A stretch of 64,000 nt of DNA from Enoplosus armatus. Taxonomy: Eukaryota; Chordata; Actinopteri; Centrarchiformes; Enoplosidae. A model generated the notes under the pieces. It did not search any database, was not told the DNA's origin, and saw only the letters and a list, made by a program, of their open reading frames with translations. Shown here piece by piece: positions 37,288-50,310 of the stretch. The stretch is from assembly GCF_043641665.1 (NCBI RefSeq), contig NC_092196.1:124001-188000 (forward strand). The letters are read 5' to 3'. Positions within the stretch are counted from its first letter, which is position 1, and every line of letters starts with the position of its first letter. Both the position numbers and the translations under genes were made by a program.

Positions 37288-39266
37288 CAGAGACAGAGAG
37301 ATAGACGTAGAGACACAGATAGACAGACAGACAGACAGACAGGTAGGCAAAGATGTATGGCAGCACTAACAGTAGAAGTAGCTGTATATTAGCTTGGATT
37401 AATAATAGGAGCTTTAATAGTAACAGAACTACGACTAAACATAATAACTGTAGAGATGAGAGTCAGGCAGGCCCATGGCGGCAGCAGCACCCAGGCGTAC
37501 CAGGACCACGATCCACAGCGACCTACGAGTCGACAAAGCACAAAGAAACTCCGGGGAAGAAATAAAGTTAGTAACATGCATTGGACTGTGATGAATGTGC
37601 AAAGATGAGGAGGGAGAGGAGGAAAGCTCAGTGCATCATGGGAAGTCCCCCAGCAGTGTAGGCCTATAGCAGCATAACTAGGGGGCTGGTCCAGGCAGGC
37701 CTGAGCCAGCCCTTAACTATAAGCGTTATCAAAAAGCAAAGTTTTAAGCCTACTCTTAAAAGTAGAGAGTGTGTCTGCCTCCCGGACCCAAACTGGGAGC
37801 TGATTCCACAGGAGAGGAGCTTGATAGCTGAAGGCTCTGGCTCCTGTTCTGTTTTTGGAGACTCTAGGAACCACAAGCAGCCCTGCATTCTGGGAGCGGA
37901 GTGCTCTAGTAGGGTAATAGGGTACTATGAGCTCTTTAAGATATGATGGTGCCTGACCAGTAAGAGCTTTGTAGGTGAGGAGAAGGAGTTTAAACTCTAT
38001 TCTAGATTTTACAGGGAGCCAGTGCAGAGAAGCTAATACAGGAGAAATATGATCTCTTTTCCTGGTTACTGTCAGTACACGTGCTGCAGCATTCTGGATC
38101 AGCTGGAGAGTCCTCAGGGACTTATTGGGACAGCCTGATAATAAGGAATTGCAATAATCCAGCCTAGACGTGACAAATGCATGGACTAATTTTTCTGCAT
38201 CTGTTTGAGACAGGATCTTCCTGATTTTTGCAATGTTACGGAGGTGAAAGAAGGCAGTCCGTGAAGTTTGTTTTACGTGGGAGTTAAAGGACATGTCCTG
38301 ATCAAAGACAACTCCGAGATTCCTCACGGTGGCGCTGGAGGCCAGGGCAATGCCATCTAGGGTAACTATATCCTTAGATACTGTATTTCTGAGGTGTTCA
38401 GGGCCAAGAACAATAACTTCTGTCTTGTCTGAGTTCAACATCAGATAATTACAGGTCATCCAGGTCTTTATGTCCTTAAGGCATGCTTGAAGCTTGGCTA
38501 ACTGATGAGGTTCTTCTGGCTTGATCGATAAATATAGCTAGGTATCATCCGCATAGCAATGAAAATGTATGGAGTGTTTTCTAATAATATCCCCTAAAGG
38601 AAGCATATATAAGGTGAATAGTATTGGTCCAAGCACAGAACCTTGTGGAACTCCATGACTGACTTTGGCGTACATGGAGGATTCATCGTTAACATGTACA
38701 AACTGAGATCGATCTGATAAATACGACTTAAACCAGCTTAGTGCGGTTCCTTTGATGCCAATTAAATGTTCCAGTCTCTGTAATAGGATATGATGGTCAA
38801 TGGTGTCGAATGCAGCACTAAGATCTAACAAAACAAGTATAGAGACAAGTCCTTTGTCTGATGCAGTGAGAAGGTCATTTGTAACTTTCACCAGTGCCGT
38901 CTCTGTGCTATGATGAGCTCTGAAACCTGACTGAAAGTCCTCAAGCAACCTATTGTCATGTAGAAAGTCACACAGCTGGTTGGCGACTGCTTTCTCAAGA
39001 ATCTTGGAGAGAAAGGGGAGGTTAGATATAGATCTATAGATGGCTAAAACCTCTGGATCAAGAGTGGTCTTTTTAAGAAGAGGTTTAATTACAGCTACTT
39101 TAAAGGACTGTGGTACGTAGCCTATTAATAAGGACAGATTGATCATGTCTAGTAAAGAAGTGCTGACTAAAGGTAAAACCTCTTTGAGCAGCCAGGTTGG
39201 GATGGGGTGTAAGAGACAAGTTGATGGCTTAGATGAAGAGATAGTTTTAGTAAATTCTAGATTAAA
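36986..39266 (-). mobile_element. L2-clade LINE copy 5 (unit 2 of the triplication)
   Basis: Reads as identical to copy 4 over its full 2,281 bp, including the GA tract (37244-37342) and the nonsense codon. It is a segmental copy rather than a separate retrotransposition, since the flanking satellite is duplicated with it. Confidence 0.9.
37713..39266 (-). pseudogene. L2 LINE RT with nonsense codon after YADDT, copy 5
   Basis: Same structure as copy 4: Met at 39146, YADDT, then TAG at 38538-38540, with the C-terminal part continuing in frame to 37713. Private changes shared with copy 4 only include LLIGYVPQ for LLTGYVPQ and EVLAIYRSI for EVLANYRSI. Confidence 0.87.
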
Positions 39267-40285
39267 TCTAGAATTCTTTTCGACATTCCAGAATTCTGAT
39301 GTTCTAGAATTCTGATGTCATTCTAGAATTCTGATGTCATTCTAGAATTCTTTCGACATTCCAGAATTCTGATGTTGTTCTAGAATTCTGATGTCATTCT
39401 AGAATTCTGATGACATTCTAGAATTCTGAGGTCATTTTAGAATTCTGTCGACATTCTAGAATACTGATGACATTCTAGAATTCTGTCAACATTCTACAAT
39501 TCTGATGTCATTCTAGAATCCTATCGACATTCCAGAATTCTATCGACATTCTAGAATTCTGATGTTGTTCTAGAAGTCTGAGGTCATTCTAGAATTCTTA
39601 TGTCATTCTATAATTCTGTCGACATTCTAGAATTCTGATGTCATTCTAGAATTCTGTCAGCATTTTAGAATTCTGACGCTGTTCTAGAATTCAGATGTCA
39701 TTCTAGAATTATGTAAACATTCTAGAATTTTGGCTTCGTTCTAGAATTCTGATGTCATTCTAGAATTCTTTCGACATTCCAGAATTCTGATGTTGTTCTA
39801 GAATTCTGATGTCATTCTAGAATTCTGATGACATTCTAGAATTCTGAGGTCATTTTTGAATTCTGTCAACATTGTAGAATTTTCTCAACATTCTAGAATT
39901 CTGAGGTCATTCTAGAATTCTTATGTCATTCTAGAATTCTGATGACATTCTAGAATTCTGAGGTCATTCTAGAATTCTGTCAACATTCTAGAATTCTGAC
40001 GCTGTTCTAGAATTCTGATGTCATTCTAGAATTATGTCGACATTCTAGAATTTTGACTTTGTTCCAGAATTCTGATGTCATTCTACAATTCTTTCAACAT
40101 TCCAGAATTCTGATGTTGTTCTAGAATTCTGAAGTCATTCTAGAATTCTGATGTCAGTCTCGAATTCTGAAGACATTCTAGAATTCTGATGTTGTTCTAG
40201 AATTCTGATGACATTCTAGAATTCTGAGGTAATTATAGAATTCTGTCAAAATTCTAGAATTCTGACGCTGTTCTAGAATTCTGAT
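39267..40285 (+). repeat. Satellite spacer between LINE copies 5 and 6
   Basis: Repeats 35967-36985, including the unit junction at about 39322. No gene is visible. Confidence 0.95.
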
Positions 40286-40540
40286 TCAATTCAATTTCAG
40301 TTCAATTCAATTCAATTTTATTTATATAGTGCCAAATCACAACAAAAGTCATCTCATGACACTTTACAAAATAGAGCAGGTCTAGACCGACTCTTTATAT
40401 TGTTATTACAGAGACCCAACAGTTCCCACCATGAGCAAGCACTTTGGCGACAGTGGCAAGGAAAAACTTCCTTTTAAGAGGCAGAAAACTCGAGCAGAAC
40501 CAGACTCTAGGTGGGCGGTCATCTGCTTTGACCGGTTGGG

Positions 40541-40587
<47 letters not shown>

Positions 40588-42566
40588 CAGAGACAGAGAG
40601 ATAGACGTAGAGACACAGATAGACAGACAGACAGACAGACAGGTAGGCAAAGATGTATGGCAGCACTAACAGTAGAAGTAGCTGTATATTAGCTTAGATT
40701 AATAATAGGAGCTTTAATAGTAACAGAACTACGACTAAACATAATAACTGTAGAGATGAGAGTCAGGCAGGCCCATGGCGGCAGCAGCACCCAGGCGTAC
40801 CAGGACCACGATCCACAGCGACCTACGAGTCGACAAAGCATAAAGAAACTCCGGGGAAGAAATAAAGTTAGTAACATGCATTGGACTGTGATGAATGTGC
40901 AAAGATGAGGAGGGAGAGGAGGAAAGCTCAGTGCATCATGGGAAGTCCCCCAGCAGTGTAGGCCTATAGCAGCATAACTAGGGGGCTGGTCCAGGCAGGC
41001 CTGAGCCAGCCCTTAACTATAAGCGTTATCAAAAAGCAAAGTTTTAAGCCTACTCTTAAAAGTAGAGAGTGTGTCTGCCTCCCGGACCCAAACTGGGAGC
41101 TGATTCCACAGGAGAGGAGCTTGATAGCTGAAGGCTCTGGCTCCTGTTCTGTTTTTGGAGACTCTAGGAACCACAAGCAGCCCTGCATTCTGGGAGCGGA
41201 GTGCTCTAGTAGGGTAATAGGGTACTATGAGCTCTTTAAGATATGATGGTGCCTGACCAGTAAGAGCTTTGTAGGTGAGGAGAAGGAGTTTAAACTCTAT
41301 TCTAGATTTTACAGGGAGCCAGTGCAGAGAAGCTAATACAGGAGAAATATGATCTCTTTTCCTGGTTACTGTCAGTACACGTGCTGCAGCATTCTGGATC
41401 AGCTGGAGAGTCCTCAGGGACTTATTGGGACAGCCTGATAATAAGGAATTGCAATAATCCAGCCTAGACGTGACAAATGCATGGACTAATTTTTCTGCAT
41501 CTGTTTGAGACAGGATCTTCCTGATTTTTGCAATGTTACGGAGGTGAAAGAAGGCAGTCCGTGAAGTTTGTTTTACGTGGGAGTTAAAGGACATGTCCTG
41601 ATCAAAGACAACTCCGAGATTCCTCACGGTGGCGCTGGAGGCCAGGGCAATGCCATCTAGGGTAACAATATCCTTAGATACTGTATTTCTGAGGTGTTCA
41701 GGGCCAAGAACAATAACTTCTGTCTTGTCTGAGTTCAACATCAGATAATTACAGGTCATCCAGGTCTTTATGTCCTTAAGGCATGCTTGAAGCTTGGCTA
41801 ACTGATGAGGTTCTTCTGGCTTGATCGATAAATATAGCTAGGTATCATCCGCATAGCAATGAAAATGTATGGAGTGTTTTCTAATAATATCCCCTAAAGG
41901 AAGCATATATAAGGTGAATAGTATTGGTCCAAGCACAGAACCTTGTGGAACTCCATGACTGACTTTGGCGTACATGGAGGATTCATCGTTAACATGTACA
42001 AACTGAGATCGATCTGATAAATACGACTTAAACCAGCTTAGTGCGGTTCCTTTGATGCCAATTAAATGTTCCAGTCTCTGTAATAGGATATGATGGTCAA
42101 TGGTGTCGAATGCAGCACTAAGATCTAACAAAACAAGTATAGAGACAAGTCCTTTGTCTGATGCAGTGAGAAGGTCATTTGTAACTTTCACCAGTGCCGT
42201 CTCTGTGCTATGATGAGCTCTGAAACCTGACTGAAAGTCCTCAAGCAACCTATTGTCATGTAGAAAGTCACACAGCTGGTTGGTGACTGCTTTCTCAAGA
42301 ATCTTGGAGAGAAAGGGGAGGTTAGATATAGATCTATAGTTGGCTAAAACCTCTGGATCAAGAGTGGTCTTTTTAAGAAGAGGTTTAATTACAGCTACTT
42401 TAAAGGACTGTGGTACGTAGCCTGTTAATAAGGACAGATTGATCATGTCTAGTAAAGAAGTGCTGACTAAAGGTAAAACCTCTTTGAGCAGCCAGGTTGG
42501 GATGGGGTCTAAGAGACAAGTTGATGGCTTAGATGAAGAGATAGTTTTAGTAATTTCTAGATTAAA
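40286..42566 (-). mobile_element. L2-clade LINE copy 6 (unit 3 of the triplication)
   Basis: Same length as copies 4 and 5 and same GA tract (40544-40642), but its 5' four-fifths carries eight single-base differences, where it agrees with older copies. Its right flank (42567 onward) matches that of copy 1, not copies 4 and 5. It is probably the founder-side copy of the triplication. Confidence 0.9.
41013..42566 (-). pseudogene. L2 LINE RT with nonsense codon after YADDT, copy 6
   Basis: Met at 42446, stop TAG at 41838-41840 after YADDT, C-terminal part in frame to 41013. It keeps the ancestral LLTGYVPQ and EVLANYRSI residues and has a private AVTNQLCDF for AVANQLCDF. The stop shared with copies 4 and 5, together with ancestral residues elsewhere, orders the events: stop first, triplication later. 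Confidence 0.87.
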
Positions 42567-43279
42567 TCTAGAATTCTGATGTCATTCTAGAATTCTATCG
42601 ACATTCCAGAATTCTGATGTCATTTTAGAATTCTGATGTCATTCTAGAATTCTGAGGTCATTTTAGAATTCTGTCGACATTCTAGAATTCTGATGACATT
42701 CTAGAATTGTGTCAACATTCTACAATTCTGATGTCATTCTAGAATTCTGTAGACATTCCAGAATTCTATCGACATTCCAGAATTCTGATGTTGTTCCATA
42801 ATTCTTATGTCATTCTAGAATTCTGATGTCATTCTAGAATTATGTCGACATTCTAGAATTTTGGCTTTGTTCTAGAAGTCTGATGTCATTCTAGAATTCT
42901 TTCGACATTCCAGAATTCTGTCATTCTAGAATTCTGATGTCATTCTAGAATTCTGATGACATTCTATAATTCTGATGTCATTCTAGAATCTGATGTAATT
43001 TTAGAATTCTGATGTCATTCTAGAATTCTTTCGACATTCCAGAATTCTGATGTTGTTCTAGAATTCTGAGGTCATTCTAGAATTCTGATGTCAGTCTCGA
43101 ATTCTGATGACATTCTAGAATTCTGATGTTGTTCTAGAATTCTGATGACATTCTAGAATTCTGAGGTCATTTTAGAATTTTGTCGACATTCTAGAATTCT
43201 GATGAAATTCTAGAGTTCTGTAAACATTCTAAAATTCTGATGTCTTTCTAGAATTCTATCGACATTCCAGAATTCAATC

Positions 43280-46200
43280 GACATTCCAGAATTCTATCGA
43301 CATTCCAGAATTCCGATGTTGTTCTAGAATTCTGAGGTCATTCTAGAATTCTTATGTCATTCTAGAATTCTGTCGTCATTCTAGAATTCTTACGTCATTC
43401 TAGAATTCTGTCGACATTCTAGAATTCTGAGGTCATTCTAGAATTCTGTCAAAATTCTATCGACATTCCAGAATTCTTTCGACATTCCAGAATTCCGATG
43501 TTGTTCTCGAATTCTGTGGTTATTCTAGAATTCTGAGGTCATTCTAGAATTCTGAGGTCATTCTAGAATTCTTTCGACATTCCAGAATTCTGATGTTCTA
43601 CAATTCTGATGTCATTCTATAATTCTGATGTCATTATAGAATTCTTTCGACAATCCAGAATTCTGATTTTGTTCTAGAATTCTGAGGTCATTCTAGAATT
43701 CTGTCAAAATTCTAGATTTTTGGCTTTGTTCTAAAATTCTGATGTCATTCTAGAATCTGATGTAATTTTAGAATTCTGATGACATTCTAGAATTCTGAGG
43801 TCATTTTAGGATTCTGTCGACATTCTAGAATTCTGATGACAATCTACAATTCTGTCAACATTCTACAATTCTGATGTCATTCTAGAATTCTATCGACATT
43901 CCAGAATTCTATCGACATTCCAGAATTCTATCGACATTCCAGAATTCTGATGTTGTTCTAGAATTCTGATGACATTCTAGAATTCTGAGGTCATTTTAGA
44001 ATTCTGTCAACATTCTAGAATTCTGATGACATTCTAGAATTCTGTCAACATTCTACAATTCTGATGTCATTCTAGAATTCTATCGACATTCCAGAATTCT
44101 ATCGATATTCCAGAATTCTGATGTTGTTATAGAATTCTGAGGTCATTCTAGAATTCTGATGACATTCTAGAATTTTGACTTTGTTCTAGAATTCTGATGT
44201 CATTATAGAATTATGTCGACATTCTAGAATTTTGGCTTTGTTCTATAATTCTGATGTCATTCTATAATTCTGATGTCATTCTAGAATCTGATGTCATTTT
44301 AGAATTCTGATGACATTCTAGAATTCTGAGGTCATTTTAGGATTCTGTCGACATTCTAGAATTCTGTCAACATTCTACAATTCTGATGACATTCTAGAAT
44401 TCTATCGAAATTCCAGAATTCTATCGACATTCCAGAATTCTTATGTCATTCTAGAATTCTGATGACATTCTAGAATTCTGAGGTCATTCTAGAATTCTGC
44501 CGACATTTTAGAATTCTGATGACATTCTAGAATTCTGAGGTCATTCTACAATTCTGTCAACATTCTAGAATTCTGACGCTGTTCTAGAATTCTGATGTCA
44601 TTCTAGAATTATGTTGACATTCTAGAATTTTGACTTTGTTCCAGAATTCTGATGTCATTCTAAAATTCTTTCGACATTCCAGAATTCTGATGTTGTTCTA
44701 GAATTCTGAGGTCATTCTAGAATTCTGACGCTGTTTTAGGATTCTAACGCTGTCCTAGAATTCTGATGTCATTCTAGGATTCTGACTCTGTTCTACACTC
44801 TGATGTCATTCTAGATATCTGTCAACATTCTAGAATTATGACGATGTTCTACAATTCTGTCAACATTCTACAATTCTGATGTCATTCTAGAATTCTATCG
44901 ACATTCCAGAATTCTATCGACAATCCAGAATTCCGATGTTGTTCTAGAATTCTGAGGTCATTCTAGAATTCTTATGTCAATCTAGAATTCTGTCGACATT
45001 CCACAATTCTGATGTTGTTCTAGAATTCTGATGTCATTCTAGAATTCTGATGACATTCTAGAATTCTGAGGTCATTCTAGAATTCTGTCAACATTCTAGA
45101 ATTCTGACACTTTTCTAGAATTCTGATGTCATTCTAGAATTATGTCGACATTTTAGAATTTTGACTTTGTTCTAGAATTCTGAGGTCATTCTAGAATTCT
45201 GATGTCATTCTAGAATTCTGATCACATTCTAGAATTCTGAGGTCATTTTAGAATTCTGTCCACATTCTAGAATTCTGAGGTCATTCTAGAATTCTTATGT
45301 CATTCTGGAATTCTGGTGACAATCTAGAATTCTGATGTCATTTTAGAATTTTGATGACATTCTAGAATTCTGAGGTCATTCTAGAATTCTGACGCTGTTT
45401 TAGGATTATCATACTGTCTGACTCTGTTCTACACTCTGATGTCATTCTAGATATCTGTCAACATTCTAGAATTATGACGCTGTTCTACAATTCTGTCAAC
45501 ATTCTACAATTCTGATGACATTCTAGAATTTTGTCAACATTCTACAATTCTGATGTCATTCTAGAATTCTATCGACATTCCAGAATTCTATCGACAATCC
45601 AGAATTCCGATGTTGTTCTAGAATTCTGAGGTCATTCTAGAATTCTTATGTCAATCTAGAATTCTGTCGACATTCCAGAATTCTGATGTTGTTCTAGAAT
45701 TCTGATGTCATTCTGGAATTCTGATGACATTCTAGAATTCTGATGTCATTCTAGAATTCTATCGACATTCCAGAATTCTATCGACATTCCGGAATTCTGA
45801 TGTTGTTCTAGAATTCTTATGTCATTCTAGAATTCTGTCGACATTCTAGAATTCTGAGGTCATTATAGAATTCTGTCAAAATTCTAGAATTCTGACGCTG
45901 TTCTAGAATTCTGTTGTCATTCTAGAATTATGTCACATTCTAGAATTTTGGCTTTGTTCTGGAATTCTGATGTCATTCTAGAATTCTGTCGACATTCTAG
46001 AATTCTGATGACATTCTAGAATTCTGTCAACATTCTACAATTCTGTTGTCATTCTAGAATTCTATCGACATTCCAGAATTCTATCGACATTCCAGAATTC
46101 TGATGTTGTTCTAGAATTCTGAGGTCATACTTGAATTCTGATGTCATTCTAGAATTCTGATGACATTCTAGAATTCTGAGGTCATTCTAGAATTCTGTCA

Positions 46201-49200
46201 ACATTCTAGAATTCTGACGCTTTTCTAGAATTCTGATGTCATTCTAGAATTCTGTCGACATTCTAGAATTTTGTCAACATTCTAGAATTCTGAGGTCATT
46301 CTAGAATTCTGATGTCATTCTAGAATTCTGTCGACATTCTAGAATTTTGTCAACATTCTAGAATTCTGAGGTCATTCTAGAATTCTGATGTCATTCCAGA
46401 ATTCTGTCGACATTCTAGAATTTTGTCAACATTCTAGAATTCTGAGGTCATTCTAGAATTCTTATGTCATTCTAGAATTCTGATGACATTCTAGAATTCT
46501 GAGGTCATTCTAGAATTCTGTCAACATTCTAGAATTCTGACGCTGTTCCTGAATTCTGATGTCATTCTAGAATTCTTTCGACATTCCAGAATTCTGATGT
46601 TATTCTAGAATTCTGACGTTATTCTAGAATTATGTCGACATTCTAGAATTATGTCGACATTCTAGAATTATGACTTTGTTCTAGAATTCTGATGTCATTC
46701 TAGAATTCTGATGTTGTTCTAGAATTCTGAGGTCATTCTAGAATTCTATCGACATTCCAGAATTCTATCGACATTCCAGAATTCCGATGTTGTTCTAGAA
46801 TTCTGAGGTCATTCTAGAATTCTTATGTCATTCTAGAATTCTGTCGTCATTCTAGAATTCTTACGTCATTCTAGAATTCTGTCGACATTCTAGAATTCTG
46901 AGGTCATTCTAGAATTCTGTCAAAATTCTATCGACATTCCAGAATTCTTTCGACATTCCAGAATTCCGATGTTGTTCTCGAATTCTGTGGTTATTCTAGA
47001 ATTCTGAGGTCATTCTAGAATTCTGAGGTCATTCTAGAATTCTTTCGACATTCCAGAATTCTGATGTTCTACAATTCTGATGTCATTCTATAATTCTGAT
47101 GTCATTATAGAATTCTTTCGACAATCCAGAATTCTGATTTTGTTCTAGAATTCTGAGGTCATTCTAGAATTCTGTCAAAATTCTAGATTTTTGGCTTTGT
47201 TCTAAAATTCTGATGTCATTCTAGAATCTGATGTAATTTTAGAATTCTGATGACATTCTAGAATTCTGAGGTCATTTTAGGATTCTGTCGACATTCTAGA
47301 ATTCTGATGACAATCTACAATTCTGTCAACATTCTACAATTCTGATGTCATTCTAGAATTCTATCGACATTCCAGAATTCTATCGACATTCCAGAATTCT
47401 ATCGACATTCCAGAATTCTGATGTTGTTCTAGAATTCTGATGACATTCTAGAATTCTGAGGTCATTTTAGAATTCTGTCAACATTCTAGAATTCTGATGA
47501 CATTCTAGAATTCTGTCAACATTCTACAATTCTGATGTCATTCTAGAATTCTATCGACATTCCAGAATTCTATCGATATTCCAGAATTCTGATGTTGTTA
47601 TAGAATTCTGAGGTCATTCTAGAATTCTGATGACATTCTAGAATTTTGACTTTGTTCTAGAATTCTGATGTCATTATAGAATTATGTCGACATTCTAGAA
47701 TTTTGGCTTTGTTCTATAATTCTGATGTCATTCTATAATTCTGATGTCATTCTAGAATCTGATGTCATTTTAGAATTCTGATGACATTCTAGAATTCTGA
47801 GGTCATTTTAGGATTCTGTCGACATTCTAGAATTCTGTCAACATTCTACAATTCTGATGACATTCTAGAATTCTATCGAAATTCCAGAATTCTATCGACA
47901 TTCCAGAATTCTTATGTCATTCTAGAATTCTGATGACATTCTAGAATTCTGAGGTCATTCTAGAATTCTGCCGACATTTTAGAATTCTGATGACATTCTA
48001 GAATTCTGAGGTCATTCTACAATTCTGTCAACATTCTAGAATTCTGACGCTGTTCTAGAATTCTGATGTCATTCTAGAATTATGTTGACATTCTAGAATT
48101 TTGACTTTGTTCCAGAATTCTGATGTCATTCTAAAATTCTTTCGACATTCCAGAATTCTGATGTTGTTCTAGAATTCTGAGGTCATTCTAGAATTCTGAC
48201 GCTGTTTTAGGATTCTAACGCTGTCCTAGAATTCTGATGTCATTCTAGGATTCTGACTCTGTTCTACACTCTGATGTCATTCTAGATATCTGTCAACATT
48301 CTAGAATTATGACGATGTTCTACAATTCTGTCAACATTCTACAATTCTGATGTCATTCTAGAATTCTATCGACATTCCAGAATTCTATCGACAATCCAGA
48401 ATTCCGATGTTGTTCTAGAATTCTGAGGTCATTCTAGAATTCTTATGTCAATCTAGAATTCTGTCGACATTCCACAATTCTGATGTTGTTCTAGAATTCT
48501 GATGTCATTCTAGAATTCTGATGACATTCTAGAATTCTGAGGTCATTCTAGAATTCTGTCAACATTCTAGAATTCTGACACTTTTCTAGAATTCTGATGT
48601 CATTCTAGAATTATGTCGACATTTTAGAATTTTGACTTTGTTCTAGAATTCTGAGGTCATTCTAGAATTCTGATGTCATTCTAGAATTCTGATCACATTC
48701 TAGAATTCTGAGGTCATTTTAGAATTCTGTCCACATTCTAGAATTCTGAGGTCATTCTAGAATTCTTATGTCATTCTGGAATTCTGGTGACAATCTAGAA
48801 TTCTGATGTCATTTTAGAATTTTGATGACATTCTAGAATTCTGAGGTCATTCTAGAATTCTGACGCTGTTTTAGGATTATCATACTGTCTGACTCTGTTC
48901 TACACTCTGATGTCATTCTAGATATCTGTCAACATTCTAGAATTATGACGCTGTTCTACAATTCTGTCAACATTCTACAATTCTGATGACATTCTAGAAT
49001 TTTGTCAACATTCTACAATTCTGATGTCATTCTAGAATTCTATCGACATTTCAGAATTCTATCGACAATCCAGAATTCCGATGTTGTTCTAGAATTCTGA
49101 GGTCATTCTAGAATTCTTATGTCAATCTAGAATTCTGTCGACATTCCAGAATTCTGATGTTGTTCTAGAATTCTGATGTCATTCTGGAATTCTGATGACA

Positions 49201-50310
49201 TTCTAGAATTCTGATGTCATTCTAGAATTCTATCGACATTCCAGAATTCTATCGACATTCCGGAATTCTGATGTTGTTCTAGAATTCTTATGTCATTCTA
49301 GAATTCTGTCGACATTCTAGAATTCTGAGGTCATTATAGAATTCTGTCAAAATTCTAGAATTCTGACGCTGTTCTAGAATTCTGTTGTCATTCTAGAATT
49401 ATGTCACATTCTAGAATTTTGGCTTTGTTCTGGAATTCTGATGTCATTCTAGAATTCTTTCGACATTCCAAAATTCTGATGTTCTAGAATTCTGATGTCA
49501 TTCTAGAATTCTGATGTCATTTTAGAATTCTGTCGACATTCTAGAATTCTGATGACATTCTAGAATTCTGTCAACATTCTACAATTCTGTTGTCATTCTA
49601 GAATTCTATCGACATTCCAGAATTCTATCGACATTCCAGAATTCTGATGTTGTTCTAGAATTCTGAGGTCATACTTGAATTCTGATGTCATTCTAGAATT
49701 CTGATGACATTCTAGAATTCTGAGGTCATTCTAGAATTCTGTCAACATTCTAGAATTCTGACGCTTTTCTAGAATTCTGATGTCATTCTAGAATTCTGTC
49801 GACATTCTAGAATTTTGTCAACATTCTAGAATTCTGAGGTCATTCTAGAATTCTGATGTCATTCTAGAATTCTGTCGACATTCTAGAATTTTGTCAACAT
49901 TCTAGAATTCTGAGGTCATTCTAGAATTCTGATGTCATTCCAGAATTCTGTCGACATTCTAGAATTTTGTCAACATTCTAGAATTCTGAGGTCATTCTAG
50001 AATTCTTATGTCATTCTAGAATTCTGATGACATTCTAGAATTCTGAGGTCATTCTAGAATTCTGTCAACATTCTAGAATTCTGACGCTGTTCCTGAATTC
50101 TGATGTCATTCTAGAATTCTTTCGACATTCCAGAATTCTGATGTTATTCTAGAATTCTGACGTTATTCTAGAATTATGTCGACATTCTAGAATTATGTCG
50201 ACATTCTAGAATTATGACTTTGTTCTAGAATTCTGATGTCATTCTAGAATTCTGATGTTGTTCTAGAATTCTGAGGTCATTCTAGAATTCTATCGACATT
50301 CCAGAATTCT
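43280..50310 (+). repeat. 3.5-kb tandem duplication within the satellite
   Basis: 43280-46755 and 46756-50310 carry the same order of variants. The offset is 3471 bp (TACGTCATTC at 43391 and 46862) up to about 45987, and 3544 bp after it. The 73-bp change equals three 19-bp monomers plus one 16-bp monomer, present only in the second copy (around 49460-49531). Both copies share the deleted marker block GGATTATCATACTGTCTGAC near 45410 and 48880. Confidence 0.92.

Larger units (their letters stand above)
32722..42566 (+). repeat. 3,300-bp tandem triplication of satellite plus LINE
   Basis: Units at about 32722-36021, 36022-39321 and 39322-42566 each hold about 960 bp of satellite, one LINE and a short satellite tail. 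Units 1 and 2 read as identical, including microsatellite length. Unit 3 is identical up to 40695, then shows single-base differences at 40696, 40841, 41667, 42284, 42340, 42424, 42509 and 42554. After its LINE it continues into a different satellite flank. This pattern fits unequal exchange. An assembly error cannot be excluded from sequence alone. Confidence 0.93.
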
